Source: Actinomadura livida (lineage in GTDB: Bacteria; Actinomycetota; Actinomycetes; Streptosporangiales; Streptosporangiaceae). Taken from it: 64,000 nt of DNA. The first letter of the stretch is position 1; each line of letters starts with the position of its first letter. Of the stretch, positions 49,886 to 58,616 are shown piece by piece. Under the pieces are notes generated by a model. It ran no database searches. It was not told the DNA's origin and was given only the letters and a program-made list of their open reading frames with translations. The translations under genes and the position numbers were made by a program. The DNA lies in NCBI RefSeq assembly GCF_014648675.1, contig NZ_BMRO01000002.1, forward strand, positions 157,053-221,052, in the 5' to 3' direction.

Positions 49886-50659
49886 ATGTCCCTTCTCGAC
49901 CAGCTGCTCACCGCCGTCTCCGACGGGCGGGTGGAGATCGTCGACCTGACCGCGCCGCTGTCGGAGCGGACCCCGATCCTCCAGCTGCCGGAGCCCTTCG
50001 CCAACACGGTCCCGTTCCGGCTGGAGGAGATCAGCCGGTACGACGACCGCGGCCCCGCCTGGTACTGGAACAACGTCGTCACCGGCGAGCACGTCGGCAC
50101 CCACTTCGACGCGCCCGTGCACTGGGCCACCGGGCGCGACGGCGAGGACGTCTCGCAGGTGCCGCCCGGCAGGCTCGTCGCCCCGGCGGTGGTGCTGGAC
50201 GCCTCCGCGCACGCCGCCGCCGACCCCGACTTCCTGCTGGAGATCGACCACGTGCGGGACTGGGAGAAGGCGAACGGGCCGCTCCCCGGCGGCGGCTGGC
50301 TCCTTTTCCGCACGGGCTGGGACGCGCGCTCCGGCGACGGGGACGCCTTCCTCAACGCCGACGAGACCGGCTCCCACACGCCCGGCATCTCGGCCGAGTG
50401 CGCGCGGTGGCTCGCCGAGGAGACCCCCGTCATCGGCCTCGGCGTGGAGACCGTCGGCACCGACGCGGGCGGCGCGCACGCCTTCGACCCGCCGTTCCCC
50501 TGCCACTCCTACTTCCTCGGCGCCGGCAAGTACGGGCTCACCCAGCTGCAGAACCTCGAACGGCTCCCCGCACGCGGCGCCGTGCTGATCGCCTCGCCGC
50601 TGCCGATCGTCGGCGGCTCGGGCAGCCCCGCCCGCGTGCTCGCGCTGATCGAGCGATGA
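49886..50659 (+). CDS. Cyclase-family metal hydrolase (kynurenine formamidase/isatin hydrolase-like)
   Basis: 257 residues. The metal-binding motif HVGTHFDAPVHW (HxGTHxDxPxH) defines the family, whose members hydrolyse N-formylkynurenine, isatin or similar cyclic amides with Mn or Zn. IVDLTAPLSERTPIL at the N-terminus and PPFPCHSYFLGAGKYGL near the C-terminus are also conserved. It overlaps the ThDP-enzyme gene (ATGA), so the pair probably works in one pathway. The upstream 240 bp holds GGACAT repeats (near 49741) and an AGACAGAACGTCC segment of possible regulatory type. Confidence 0.85.
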   Translation: MSLLDQLLTAVSDGRVEIVDLTAPLSERTPILQLPEPFANTVPFRLEEISRYDDRGPAWYWNNVVTGEHVGTHFDAPVHWATGRDGEDVSQVPPGRLVAPAVVLDASAHAAADPDFLLEIDHVRDWEKANGPLPGGGWLLFRTGWDARSGDGDAFLNADETGSHTPGISAECARWLAEETPVIGLGVETVGTDAGGAHAFDPPFPCHSYFLGAGKYGLTQLQNLERLPARGAVLIASPLPIVGGSGSPARVLALIER

Positions 50660-52338
50660 ACGTCGCGGAGGCCGTGGGCGAGGCCCTGGCGCGGCTCGGC
50701 GCCACCACCGTCTTCGGAGTCGTCGGCAGCGGGAACTTCCACGTCACCAACGCGCTCGTCGCGGGCGGCGCGCGGTTCGTCGCCGCCCGGCACGAGGCCG
50801 GCGCCGCGACGATGGCCGACGCGTACGCGCGGGTGAGCGGCGAACTCGGCGTGGTGTCGCTGCACCAGGGGCCGGGCCTCACCAACGCGGTCACCGGCAT
50901 CGCCGAGGCCGCCAAGAGCCGCACGCCGCTGCTGGTGGTCGCGGGCGAGGTGGCCGCCGCCGCGGTCCGCTCCAACTTCCGCGTCGACCAGGCCGCCATC
51001 GCGGCGGCGGTCGGGGCGGTCCCCGAGCGGGTCCACTCCCCGCGGACCGCCCTCGCCGACGTGGCCCGCGCCTGCCGGACGGCGGTCGCCGAGCGCCGCA
51101 CGGTCCTGCTGTGCCTCCCGCTGGACATCCAGGAGGCCGAGTACCCCGGCGACCCGGCGGAGCGGCGGCCCGCGCGCCGGCGGCCGGCCGTGCCGCCGCT
51201 GCCGGTGCCGCCGCCCGCCGCGGTCGCCCGCCTCGCCGGCATGCTGCAGGACGCCGCGCGGCCGGTGTTCGTCGCGGGCCGCGGCGCGCGGCTGTCCGGC
51301 GCCCGCGAGCCCCTCGCCGAGCTGGCCGGGCGCTGCGGCGCGCTCCCCGCCACCTCCGCCGTCGCACGGGGGCTGTTCGCCGGCGACCCGTTCGCGCTGG
51401 ACGTCAGCGGCGGCTTCGCCACCCCCGCCGCGGCGGAGCTGATCCGCGGCGCCGACCTCGTCGTCGGCTGGGGCTGCTCGCTGAACATGTGGACGACCCG
51501 GCACGGCGCGCTCGTCGCGCGGGACGCGGAGGTCGTGCAGGTCGACGTGGACGCGCGGGCGCTCGGCGCGCACCACCCCGTCGACCTCGGCCTCATCGGC
51601 GACGCCGCCGAGACCGCGCGGGCCGTCGCCGCGGAGCTGGAGGCGCGCGGGCACTCCGCGACCGGCTACCGCACCCCGGACGTGGCCGGGCGGCTCGCCC
51701 GGGAGGGACGCTGGCAGGACGTCCCGTACGAGGAGCACCCCGCCGGTGACGACGACGCGGGCGGGCCCCGCATCGACCCGCGGACGCTGTCGATCGCCCT
51801 GGACGGCATGCTGCCCCGCGAGCGCACCGTCGCCGTCGACTCGGGCAACTTCATGGGGTACCCCGCGATGTTCCTGGACGTCCCCGACGCCGACGCGCTC
51901 GTGTTCACCCAGGCGTTCCAGTCGGTCGGGCTCGGCCTCGCCACCGCCATCGGCGCCGCCGTGGCCCGGCCCGACCGGCTCACCGTCGCCGCGCTCGGCG
52001 ACGGCGGCGCGCTGATGTCCGCCGCGGAGCTGGAGACGGCCGTCCGGCTGGGGCTGGACCTGCTCATCGTCGTCTACGACGACGAGGCGTACGGCGCGGA
52101 GGTGCACCACTTCGGCCCCGGCGGGCACCCGCTGGACACGGTCACGTTCCCGCCCGCCGACCTCGCCGCGATCGGCCGCGGGTTCGGCTGCGCGGCGGCG
52201 ACCGTCCGCCGGCCGGAGGACCTGGCCGCGGTGGCCGGCTGGCTGGAGGGGCCGCGCGACCGCCCGATGCTCGTGGACGCCAAGGTCACCCGGGACCGCC
52301 CCGCCTGGTGGCTCGAAGAGGCCTTCCGCGGCCACTGA
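50656..52338 (+). CDS. Thiamine-diphosphate enzyme, acetolactate synthase/benzoylformate decarboxylase-like
   Basis: 560 residues. Three ThDP domains: N-terminal PYR with cofactor-activating E47 in RHEAGAATMADAYAR, central (PVFVAGRGARLSGAREPL), and C-terminal PP domain with AALGDGGALMSAAELETAV followed by VVYDDEAYG, where DD replaces the usual NN of the metal motif. It should decarboxylate or ligate a 2-oxo acid; FAD dependence cannot be judged. Unlike biosynthetic IlvB it has no regulatory-subunit gene and is coupled to a cyclase-family hydrolase, pointing to a catabolic route, possibly of a heteroaromatic or 2-oxo acid. Confidence 0.85.
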   Translation: MNVAEAVGEALARLGATTVFGVVGSGNFHVTNALVAGGARFVAARHEAGAATMADAYARVSGELGVVSLHQGPGLTNAVTGIAEAAKSRTPLLVVAGEVAAAAVRSNFRVDQAAIAAAVGAVPERVHSPRTALADVARACRTAVAERRTVLLCLPLDIQEAEYPGDPAERRPARRRPAVPPLPVPPPAAVARLAGMLQDAARPVFVAGRGARLSGAREPLAELAGRCGALPATSAVARGLFAGDPFALDVSGGFATPAAAELIRGADLVVGWGCSLNMWTTRHGALVARDAEVVQVDVDARALGAHHPVDLGLIGDAAETARAVAAELEARGHSATGYRTPDVAGRLAREGRWQDVPYEEHPAGDDDAGGPRIDPRTLSIALDGMLPRERTVAVDSGNFMGYPAMFLDVPDADALVFTQAFQSVGLGLATAIGAAVARPDRLTVAALGDGGALMSAAELETAVRLGLDLLIVVYDDEAYGAEVHHFGPGGHPLDTVTFPPADLAAIGRGFGCAAATVRRPEDLAAVAGWLEGPRDRPMLVDAKVTRDRPAWWLEEAFRGH

Positions 52339-52341
52339 CCT

Positions 52342-52368
52342 CCGGCGGGGGCGGGGGACGGCCGCCGG
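52342..52368 (+). terminator. Hairpin after the ThDP-enzyme gene
   Basis: CCGGCGG (52342-52348) pairs with CCGCCGG (52362-52368). Confidence 0.45.
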
Positions 52369-52466
52369 GCGGCGGTGTAGGGGTGCTTCACCCGGGCATG
52401 ATCACGTTCGTGGTCCACTCCGGGGGGTGCTGATGGGCGGGTGCCGACATTGTCGACACGGGGCCG

Positions 52467-52495
52467 TTGACCGATCTTGTCGGGCGACCTTACCG
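52467..52495 (+). promoter_or_regulatory. Candidate glpFK promoter
   Basis: TTGACC (52467-52472), 17-nt spacer, TTACCG (52490-52495), 45 bp before glpF. The -10 is weak. TTGTCGACAC and CTTGTCGGGC just upstream and within could be regulator half-sites. Confidence 0.3.
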
Positions 52496-52539
52496 TCGCG
52501 GCGGCTGTGCCTTACGTCACACACCCCCGAGGAGGAGAG

Positions 52540-53385
52540 ATGACGCGAGGGCCGGAGCTCCCCCCGCTGGCCCGGGAGATGGCCGCGGAGTTCGCCGGGA
52601 CGATGATCCTGATCCTGTTCGGTGTCGGCGTCGTGGCGCAGGTCATCGCCGGCAGCGGGCTCGGCGATCCGCAGAGCCTCGGAGACCACGACAGCATCGC
52701 CTGGGCGTGGGGCATCGGGGTCACGCTCGGCGTGTACGTATCGGCTCACATCAGCGGCGGGCACATCAACCCGGCCGTCACGGTCGCCCTCGCGGTCTTC
52801 AAGGGGTTCCCCTGGCGCAAGGTGCTCCCGTACTGCTCCGCGCAGCTCCTCGGGGCGTTCGTCGCCGCGCTGATCGTCCGGTGGAACTACAGCGAGATCC
52901 TGCAGAAGTTCGACCCCGGCCTGACGGAGAAGTCGCACATCGTGTTCTCCACCATGCCGGGCAACGGGACGCTGCCGATCGGGACCTGGGGGGCCTTCCG
53001 CGACCAGGTGATCGGCACCGCGATCCTGCTGTTCCTCGTGCTGGCCCTCACCGACCTGCGCAACGCGCCGCCGCTGGCGAACCTGGCGCCGCTCATCATC
53101 GGCCTCATCGTGGTGGCGATCGGGATGGCGTTCGGCTCCGCCGCCGGGTACGCGATCAACCCGGCCCGCGACCTCGGCCCGCGGCTCGTCCAGTGGCTGA
53201 CGGGATACGACAGTCCGTGGACGGACCAGTACGGGAATCTGTATTTCTGGGTCCCGATCGCGGGACCGCTCATCGGCGGCGTGCTCGGGGCCGGCCTCTA
53301 CATCCTGCTCATCGGACGCAACATCCCCGGTGACGAGGAGGGCGAGGCGGCCACCGAGCCGACGCCGGAGTACGACGTTTCCTGA
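52540..53385 (+). CDS. glpF: Glycerol uptake facilitator (MIP/aquaporin family)
   Basis: 281 residues from ATG 52540 (GGAGGAGA upstream, a strong site). Six membrane helices and both NPA loops are seen: [10 protein letters not shown] and [13 protein letters not shown]. The Asp after the second NPAR is the GlpF-type mark for glycerol rather than water selectivity. A long hydrophilic segment around 115-160 sits between helices 3 and 4. First gene of glpF-glpK, with 55 bp to glpK. Confidence 0.93.
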   Translation: MTRGPELPPLAREMAAEFAGTMILILFGVGVVAQVIAGSGLGDPQSLGDHDSIAWAWGIGVTLGVYVSAHISGGHINPAVTVALAVFKGFPWRKVLPYCSAQLLGAFVAALIVRWNYSEILQKFDPGLTEKSHIVFSTMPGNGTLPIGTWGAFRDQVIGTAILLFLVLALTDLRNAPPLANLAPLIIGLIVVAIGMAFGSAAGYAINPARDLGPRLVQWLTGYDSPWTDQYGNLYFWVPIAGPLIGGVLGAGLYILLIGRNIPGDEEGEAATEPTPEYDVS

Positions 53386-53440
53386 CGGTTCTGACGGTTT
53401 CCCGGCGGGGTCGCCCCCGGGGGGCGGAAAGGGAGAGTCC

Positions 53441-54958
53441 ATGGCCGACTTCGTCGGAGCGCTGGACCAGGGCACCACGAGCACCCGTTTCATGATCTTC
53501 GACCACGGCGGCAACGAGGTCGCCCGCCACCAGCTGGAGCACGAGCAGATCCTGCCGCGCGCCGGGTGGGTCGAGCACGACCCCACCGAGATCTGGGAGC
53601 GGACCCGGTCGGTCATCCAGTCCGCCATGAACCGGGCGAACCTCGGCCATGCCGACCTCGCGGCGGTCGGGATCACCAACCAGCGCGAGACCGCCGTGGT
53701 GTGGAACCGGCGGACGGGCCGCGCGTACTACAACGCGATCGTCTGGCAGGACACGCGCACCGACCGCATCGCCTCCGCCCTCGAGCGGGAGGGCAAGGGG
53801 GAGACGATCCGGCACCGTGCCGGGCTGCCGCCCGCCACGTACTTCTCCGGCGGCAAGGTCCAGTGGATCCTGGAGAACGTCGACGGCGTCCGCGAGGCCG
53901 CCGAGAACGGCGACGCGATCTTCGGCAACATCGACACGTGGGTGCTGTGGAACCTGACCGGCGGGCCCGACGGCGGCGTGCACGTCACCGACCCGACCAA
54001 CGCCAGCCGCACCATGCTGATGGACCTGGAGACCCTCGACTGGGACGACCAGCTCCTGTCGTTCTTCGGCATCCCGCGGGGGATGCTCCCGGAGATCAGG
54101 CCGTCCTCGGCGCCCGACCCGTACGGCGTGACCCGCGCGGACGGCCCCTTCGGCGGGGAGATCCCGCTCACCGGCATACTCGGCGACCAGCAGGCCGCGA
54201 CGGTCGGGCAGGTGTGCTTCGCCCCCGGCGAGGCCAAGAACACCTACGGCACCGGCAACTTCCTCCTCCTCAACACCGGTGAGGAGCTCGTCAGGTCCAA
54301 GGCGGGGATGCTGACCACCGTCTGCTACAAGTTCGGCGACGCCCGGCCCGTGTACGCGCTGGAGGGCTCGATCGCGGTGACGGGATCGGCGGTGCAGTGG
54401 CTGCGCGACCAGCTCGGCATCATCTCCGGGGCCGCGCAGAGCGAGTCCCTGGCCCGGCAGGTCGAGGACAACGGCGGGGTCTACTTCGTCCCCGCCTTCT
54501 CCGGCCTGTTCGCGCCGTACTGGCGCTCCGACGCCCGCGGCGCCATCGTCGGCCTGTCCCGCTACAACACCAACGCCCACCTGGCGCGGGCCACGCTGGA
54601 ATCGATCTGCTACCAGTCCCGCGACGTCGTCGAGGCGATGCGCGAGGACTCCGGCGTCTCCCTGGACGTGCTCAAGGTCGACGGCGGGGTCACCGCCAAC
54701 GAGCTGTGCATGCAGATGCAGGCCGACATCCTGGGCGTCCCGGTCTCGCGGCCCGTCGTCGCCGAGACCACCGCCCTGGGCGCCGCCTACGCGGCCGGGC
54801 TGGCCGTCGGCTTCTGGGACACCACCGACGAGCTCCGCCGGAACTGGAACGAGGACCGCCGCTGGGAGCCCACCTGGGACGAGGAGCGGCGCCGGGAGGG
54901 CTACGCCGGCTGGAAGAAGGCCGTCGAGCGCACCTACGGCTGGGTGGACGTGGACTGA
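53441..54958 (+). CDS. glpK: Glycerol kinase
   Basis: 505 residues. FGGY family with [15 protein letters not shown] (phosphate 1), WQDTRTD, the substrate-binding loop [14 protein letters not shown], and [20 protein letters not shown] with [20 protein letters not shown] (FGGY signature 2). It phosphorylates glycerol taken up by GlpF. No glpD or gylR-type regulator gene is in the window, although the IclR gene at 39.7 kb belongs to the pca cluster, not this one. Confidence 0.95.
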   Translation: MADFVGALDQGTTSTRFMIFDHGGNEVARHQLEHEQILPRAGWVEHDPTEIWERTRSVIQSAMNRANLGHADLAAVGITNQRETAVVWNRRTGRAYYNAIVWQDTRTDRIASALEREGKGETIRHRAGLPPATYFSGGKVQWILENVDGVREAAENGDAIFGNIDTWVLWNLTGGPDGGVHVTDPTNASRTMLMDLETLDWDDQLLSFFGIPRGMLPEIRPSSAPDPYGVTRADGPFGGEIPLTGILGDQQAATVGQVCFAPGEAKNTYGTGNFLLLNTGEELVRSKAGMLTTVCYKFGDARPVYALEGSIAVTGSAVQWLRDQLGIISGAAQSESLARQVEDNGGVYFVPAFSGLFAPYWRSDARGAIVGLSRYNTNAHLARATLESICYQSRDVVEAMREDSGVSLDVLKVDGGVTANELCMQMQADILGVPVSRPVVAETTALGAAYAAGLAVGFWDTTDELRRNWNEDRRWEPTWDEERRREGYAGWKKAVERTYGWVDVD

Positions 54959-54999
54959 TTGGAACCAGACCGCTCCGGTCCGCCGCCAGATGTCTTTGA

Positions 55000-55021
55000 C
55001 GCCCGGGGCCCTTCTCGGGCG
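55000..55021 (+). terminator. Hairpin after glpK
   Basis: CGCCCG (55000-55005) pairs with CGGGCG (55016-55021), 10-nt loop. Confidence 0.4.
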
Positions 55022-55102
55022 GGCGAACCTGATCTAGCATCCGCCCGGACAGCGTCGTCACCGGCCGGTGCGCCGCCGCCGGCCTTCTCCGAGAGGATCC
55101 CC

Positions 55103-55954
55103 ATGACCCGACGCCGCCTCGCCTCCGCCGCCCTCGCCGCCGTACTGGGCGCCGGGACGCTCGCCTTCGCCGGCGCCGCGCAGGCCGCGCCCGCCGCGCC
55201 CGCCGCGCCCGCTCCCAGGGCCGAGGTCGACTTCACCGGAATCGTCGCGCTCAGCAACTGCTCCGGCTCCATCGTGCGCGGGCCCCGCACCCGCGACACC
55301 GACCGGGCGCTGGTCATGACCAACGGCCACTGCCTGGAGACGGGCATGCCCGGCGCCGGCGAGGTCATCGTGGACCAGAACTCGTCCCGGACGTTCACGC
55401 TGCTCGACCGGACCGGGACGAAGGAGCTCGGCAGCCTGCGGGCCACGCGGATCGAGTACGCCACGATGACCGACACCGACGTGGCCGTCTACCGGCTCGA
55501 CACCACCTACGCCGCCATCCGGAAGCGGCACGGCGTTCCCGCGCTGCGCCTGTCGGCGGCCAGGCCGCACGACGGCACCGAGATCCGGGTCGTGTCGGGC
55601 TACTGGCGGACGATCTACGGCTGCAAGATCGACGACACCGTCCACCGGCTGCGCGAGGCGGACTGGACGTGGCAGAACTCCATCCGCTACACGCCCGAGT
55701 GCCAGACGATCGGCGGCACGTCCGGCTCGCCGATCGTCGACGCGCGGACCCGCCACGTCGTCGGCGTCAACAACACCGGCAACGAGAACGGCGAGCGCTG
55801 CACGCTCAACAACCCGTGCGAGGTCGACCGGAACGGGAACGTGACCGTCCGGCAGGGGATCAACTACGGCCAGCAGACGTACCAGCTCGCCCGCTGCCTC
55901 GGCAAGGGCAACGACGTCGTGCTGGACCGGAAGTGCGCGCTGCCCAGGCCGTGA
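55103..55954 (+). CDS. Secreted trypsin-like serine protease
   Basis: 283 residues from ATG 55103. Signal peptide MTRRRLASAALAAVLGAG followed by an AQA-A cleavage site and a short Ala/Pro pro-region. Triad H76 in MTNGHCLE, D126 in DTDVAVYRLD and S209 in GGTSGSPIV, in the S1/S1B chymotrypsin-like fold with V8-like traits. Cys pairs (YGCKIDD, PECQT, RCTLNNPC) suggest disulfides, fitting an exported protein. It should cleave peptides outside the cell. No inhibitor or transporter gene is near. It ends at a large hairpin. Confidence 0.9.
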   Translation: MTRRRLASAALAAVLGAGTLAFAGAAQAAPAAPAAPAPRAEVDFTGIVALSNCSGSIVRGPRTRDTDRALVMTNGHCLETGMPGAGEVIVDQNSSRTFTLLDRTGTKELGSLRATRIEYATMTDTDVAVYRLDTTYAAIRKRHGVPALRLSAARPHDGTEIRVVSGYWRTIYGCKIDDTVHRLREADWTWQNSIRYTPECQTIGGTSGSPIVDARTRHVVGVNNTGNENGERCTLNNPCEVDRNGNVTVRQGINYGQQTYQLARCLGKGNDVVLDRKCALPRP

Positions 55955-55959
55955 CGCAC

Positions 55960-55994
55960 CGCGGCCGGTGACCGGGGCCCGGTCACCGGCCGCG
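55960..55994. terminator. Very strong 17-bp hairpin between protease and sigma genes
   Basis: Arms 55960-55976 and 55978-55994 are perfectly complementary around a single G. The genes converge here, so it can stop both transcripts. It contains both CCGGTGACCGG and CCGGTCACCGG. Confidence 0.7.
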
Positions 55995-56013
55995 CCGGCT
56001 GCGCGCCGGCCGG

Positions 56014-56802
56014 TCAGCGTTCCGTGAGGAGCCCCGCGCGGAGCTGCTCCAGGGTGGCGCGGAGCAGCCGCGAGACGTGCATCTGGGACAGCCCGATCTG
56101 CTCGGCGATCTGCGTCTGGGTCTTGTTGCCGAAGAACCGCAGCAGCAGGATCGTCCGCTCCCGCTCGGGCAACTCGTCGATGAGCGGGCCGAGGGCGTGC
56201 CCGTCGATGAAGGCGTCCAGGGCCGGGTCCTCCGACCCGAGGTACTCGCCGACCGTGCCGCTGTCGCCGTCCGGCGACCCGTCCGCCGGGGCCTCCAGCG
56301 ACAGCGGCCGGTAGGCGTCGCAGGCGACGATGACCTCGACGGTCTCCTCCTCGGTGATGCCCATCAGCGAGGCGATCTCCGCGGTCGTGGGCGAGCCGCC
56401 GTGCTCGCGGGTGTACTCCTGGATGGTGCGCTGCAGGATCGGGCGCAGCTCCTGGATGCGGCGGGACACGCGGATGCCCCACGTCTTGTCGCGGAAGTGC
56501 CGCTTCACCTCCCCGGTCACCACCGGGTAGGCGTAGGTGACGAACCGGTCGCCGATCCCCGGGTCGAACCGGTTGATGGCCTTGACCAGGCCCAGATAGG
56601 CCACCTGCTGGAGATCGTCGATGGGTTCCCCGCGGTTGGCGTAGCGGCGCGCGACGCCGCGGACGAGCGGCGCGTGCATGTCGACGATGCGGGACCGGAG
56701 CCGTTCTCGCCGGGGATCTCCTTCCGCGAGCCGGTTCATCTCCGCCAGGAGGTTCTCGGCTTGTCCGTCGTTGAACCTCGTGGTGGGCTGCGCCGACGTC
56801 AT
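56014..56802 (-). CDS. SigB/SigF-family RNA polymerase sigma factor
   Basis: 262 residues from ATG 56802 (GGAAAGGAGAA upstream). Region 2 (VRGVARRYANRGEPIDDLQQ, VAYLGLVKAINRFDP), region 3 (RRIQELRPILQRTIQEYTRE) and region 4 (LPERERTILLLRFFGNKTQTQIAEQIGLSQ; HVSRLLRATLEQL) match group 3 stress and sporulation sigma factors of actinobacteria. No anti-sigma or anti-anti-sigma gene adjoins it. On its own upstream strand, GTGT-N15-GGGTAA resembles a SigB promoter, and the divergent SRPBCC gene has a perfect one, suggesting autoregulation. Confidence 0.92.
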   Translation of the reverse strand: MTSAQPTTRFNDGQAENLLAEMNRLAEGDPRRERLRSRIVDMHAPLVRGVARRYANRGEPIDDLQQVAYLGLVKAINRFDPGIGDRFVTYAYPVVTGEVKRHFRDKTWGIRVSRRIQELRPILQRTIQEYTREHGGSPTTAEIASLMGITEEETVEVIVACDAYRPLSLEAPADGSPDGDSGTVGEYLGSEDPALDAFIDGHALGPLIDELPERERTILLLRFFGNKTQTQIAEQIGLSQMHVSRLLRATLEQLRAGLLTER

Positions 56803-56866
56803 GCGGATGTTCTCCTTTCCGAGGAGGAGCCGGCGAGGGCAGGGGCGATCGCTCGGTCTGGTCCCA

Positions 56867-56891
56867 TTACCCGGCAATCGATGGATCACAC
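56867..56891 (-). promoter_or_regulatory. SigB-like promoter of the sigma factor gene
   Basis: Read on the minus strand: GTGT, 15 nt, GGGTAA, against the consensus GNNT-N14-16-GGGTAY (last base differs). About 65 bp upstream of the sigma start. Confidence 0.4.
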
Positions 56892-56963
56892 GGAAACCGC
56901 CTCCCGCGTGGGGTTTCGGCCCGGCCGGCCGGGTCCGAGCGGGCGGTCTCCGGCCGCCGGGCG

Positions 56964-56988
56964 GGATACGGGGCGCCCCTCCGGGTAC
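56964..56988 (+). promoter_or_regulatory. SigB-type promoter of the SRPBCC gene
   Basis: GGAT, 15 nt, GGGTAC, a full match to the Streptomyces SigB consensus GNNT-N14-16-GGGTAY. It lies 28 bp before the GTG start and directly across from the SigB-type sigma gene. Confidence 0.7.
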
Positions 56989-57016
56989 CGCCCCGGTGAA
57001 CGCCGGAGGTGGAGCC

Positions 57017-57502
57017 GTGAGCACGATCACCGAGTCGGTCAACGTCACCGTCCCGATCCGCGCCGCCTACGACCAGTGGACGCGGTTCGAGACGTTCCCG
57101 CAGTTCATGGAGGGTGTCGAGGAGATCCGCCGGCTGGCCGACGGCACGCTGCGCTGGCGGACGCGGATCGCCGGCGTCACCCGCGAGTTCGACGCTCGGA
57201 TCACCGAGCAGCACCCCGACGAGCGCGTCGCGTGGAAGTCGCTGGAGGGGCCGACCCACTCCGGCGTGGTCACCTTCCGCCGGCTGGACGAGACGACCAC
57301 GCGCGTCACCGTCCAGCTCGAGATCGACCCGGAGGGGTTCGTGGAGAAGGCCGGGGACCGGTTCGGCGCCCTCGGCCGGCGCGTCAAGGGCGACCTCCGC
57401 CGCTTCAAGACCTTCGTCGAGGGGCGCGGTGCCCGGACCGGCCCCCGGACCGGGGCCCGGCGGCGCCGGGGCGGCCGCCGGACCCCGGATCCGGGCCGGT
57501 GA
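57017..57502 (+). CDS. SRPBCC/polyketide-cyclase-like protein
   Basis: 161 residues from GTG 57017 (GGAGGTGGAG upstream). START/SRPBCC fold: STITESVNVTVPIRAAYDQW, FETFPQFMEGVEEIRRLADG, and TRVTVQLEIDPEGFVEKAGD. Members with this N-terminus (actinobacterial cyclase/dehydrase family) bind a hydrophobic ligand; many are stress-induced, with no known reaction. The C-terminal 25 residues are Arg/Gly/Pro-rich. A perfect SigB-type promoter precedes it, so induction under osmotic or oxidative stress is likely. Confidence 0.85.
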   Translation: MSTITESVNVTVPIRAAYDQWTRFETFPQFMEGVEEIRRLADGTLRWRTRIAGVTREFDARITEQHPDERVAWKSLEGPTHSGVVTFRRLDETTTRVTVQLEIDPEGFVEKAGDRFGALGRRVKGDLRRFKTFVEGRGARTGPRTGARRRRGGRRTPDPGR

Positions 57503-57527
57503 AGCTGGTGCGGCCCAGGCTCGCAGC

Positions 57528-57546
57528 TCCGAGCACCTGGCTCGGA
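57528..57546 (+). terminator. Short hairpin after the SRPBCC gene
   Basis: TCCGAGC (57528-57534) pairs with GCTCGGA (57540-57546), 5-nt loop, 26 bp after the stop. Confidence 0.5.
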
Positions 57547-57672
57547 ACTCGGCGAGTGGGCCGCGAACTGACTCTGCCCACCCGGCCGCCTCGGTAAACC
57601 GGTAGGTGTCTCAATGTCACGGGACGGGAAGTGCCCGCCGGGTCGGAACGGACGGCGGAGGGCGGTCGGCGT

Positions 57673-58563
57673 ATGCGCGTCCTGGTGACCGGGTGGCCGA
57701 GCTTCCTGCACGGCGAGGCGACGGCCGGCGACGTGCTGGCGATGGAGGCGGTGCGGCGGGCGCTCGCCGGCGCCGGGGTGCGGTGCGACCTGGCGTGGAG
57801 CCCGGTGTTCCGGCCGGGCGGCCTGGACCTCGGCCGCGCCGATCCCGGCCGCTACACCCACCTGGTGTTCGCCTGCGGCCCGCTGCACGGCCCGCAGGTC
57901 GCGGGCCTTCACCGCCGGTACGCCCGCTGCACCCGCGTCGCGGTCGGGGTCTCGGTCGTCGACCCGGCCGATCCCGCGGTCACCGGGTTCGACGCGGTCC
58001 TCGCCCGCGACGCGCCCGCGGCGGCGCCGCGGCCCGACCTGGCCGCGCTGCCGGAGACCCCGCCGGTGCCCGTGGCGGGGGTCGTGCTGGCGCCCGGCCA
58101 GGCGGAGTACGGGACGCGGCGGCTGCACGACCGGGTCGAGCGGGAGCTGACCGGGTGGCTCGCCGGCCGCGAGTGCGCCCGGCTGCCCCTGGACACGCGG
58201 CTCGACCCGCGGGACTGGCGGCTGTTCACGACGGCGGCGGAGCTGGAGTCGGCGCTGCGCAGGCTCGACCTGGTGGTCACGACGCGCCTGCACGGCCTCG
58301 TCCTGGCGCTGAAGAACGGGATCCCCGCGCTGGCCGTCGACCCGGTGCGCGGCGGCGCGAAGGTCACCGCGCAGGCGCGGGCGTGGTCGTGGCCCGCCCT
58401 CGTGACCGTCGCGGCGGAGGACGCCGGACGGGACGGGCCGCTGCTGGACCCGGCGGAGCTGGACCGCTGGTGGGACTGGTGCCTGTCACCCGGGCGCGTA
58501 CCCGGGCTGCCCGACGACGCCGCCATGATCGACGAGCTTTTGGACGTCCTCGGCGTCCGCTGA
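57673..58563 (+). CDS. Polysaccharide pyruvyl transferase family protein
   Basis: 296 residues from ATG 57673 (GGAGGG about 10 nt upstream). The N-terminal VLVTGWPSFLHGEATAGDVL and the C-terminal LDLVVTTRLHGLVLALKNGI-PALAVD stretch (TRLHG motif) match the GT-B-like polysaccharide pyruvyl transferase family, whose members add ketal pyruvate from PEP to sugars. The domain is short but complete. It converges on a sugar-nucleotide and glycosyltransferase operon, so it may decorate the same glycan, although it has its own promoter. Confidence 0.8.
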   Translation: MRVLVTGWPSFLHGEATAGDVLAMEAVRRALAGAGVRCDLAWSPVFRPGGLDLGRADPGRYTHLVFACGPLHGPQVAGLHRRYARCTRVAVGVSVVDPADPAVTGFDAVLARDAPAAAPRPDLAALPETPPVPVAGVVLAPGQAEYGTRRLHDRVERELTGWLAGRECARLPLDTRLDPRDWRLFTTAAELESALRRLDLVVTTRLHGLVLALKNGIPALAVDPVRGGAKVTAQARAWSWPALVTVAAEDAGRDGPLLDPAELDRWWDWCLSPGRVPGLPDDAAMIDELLDVLGVR

Positions 58564-58568
58564 TCGGA

Positions 58569-58614
58569 CGGCGCGGGGACGGGCGCCCGGATGAGCGAGC
58601 GCCCGTCCGCGCCG
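58569..58614. terminator. Long bidirectional hairpin between PPTase-like gene and heptose operon
   Basis: Arms 58569-58586 and 58599-58614 pair over 16 bp with two extra Gs bulged on the left. Confidence 0.65.
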
Positions 58615-58616
58615 AG

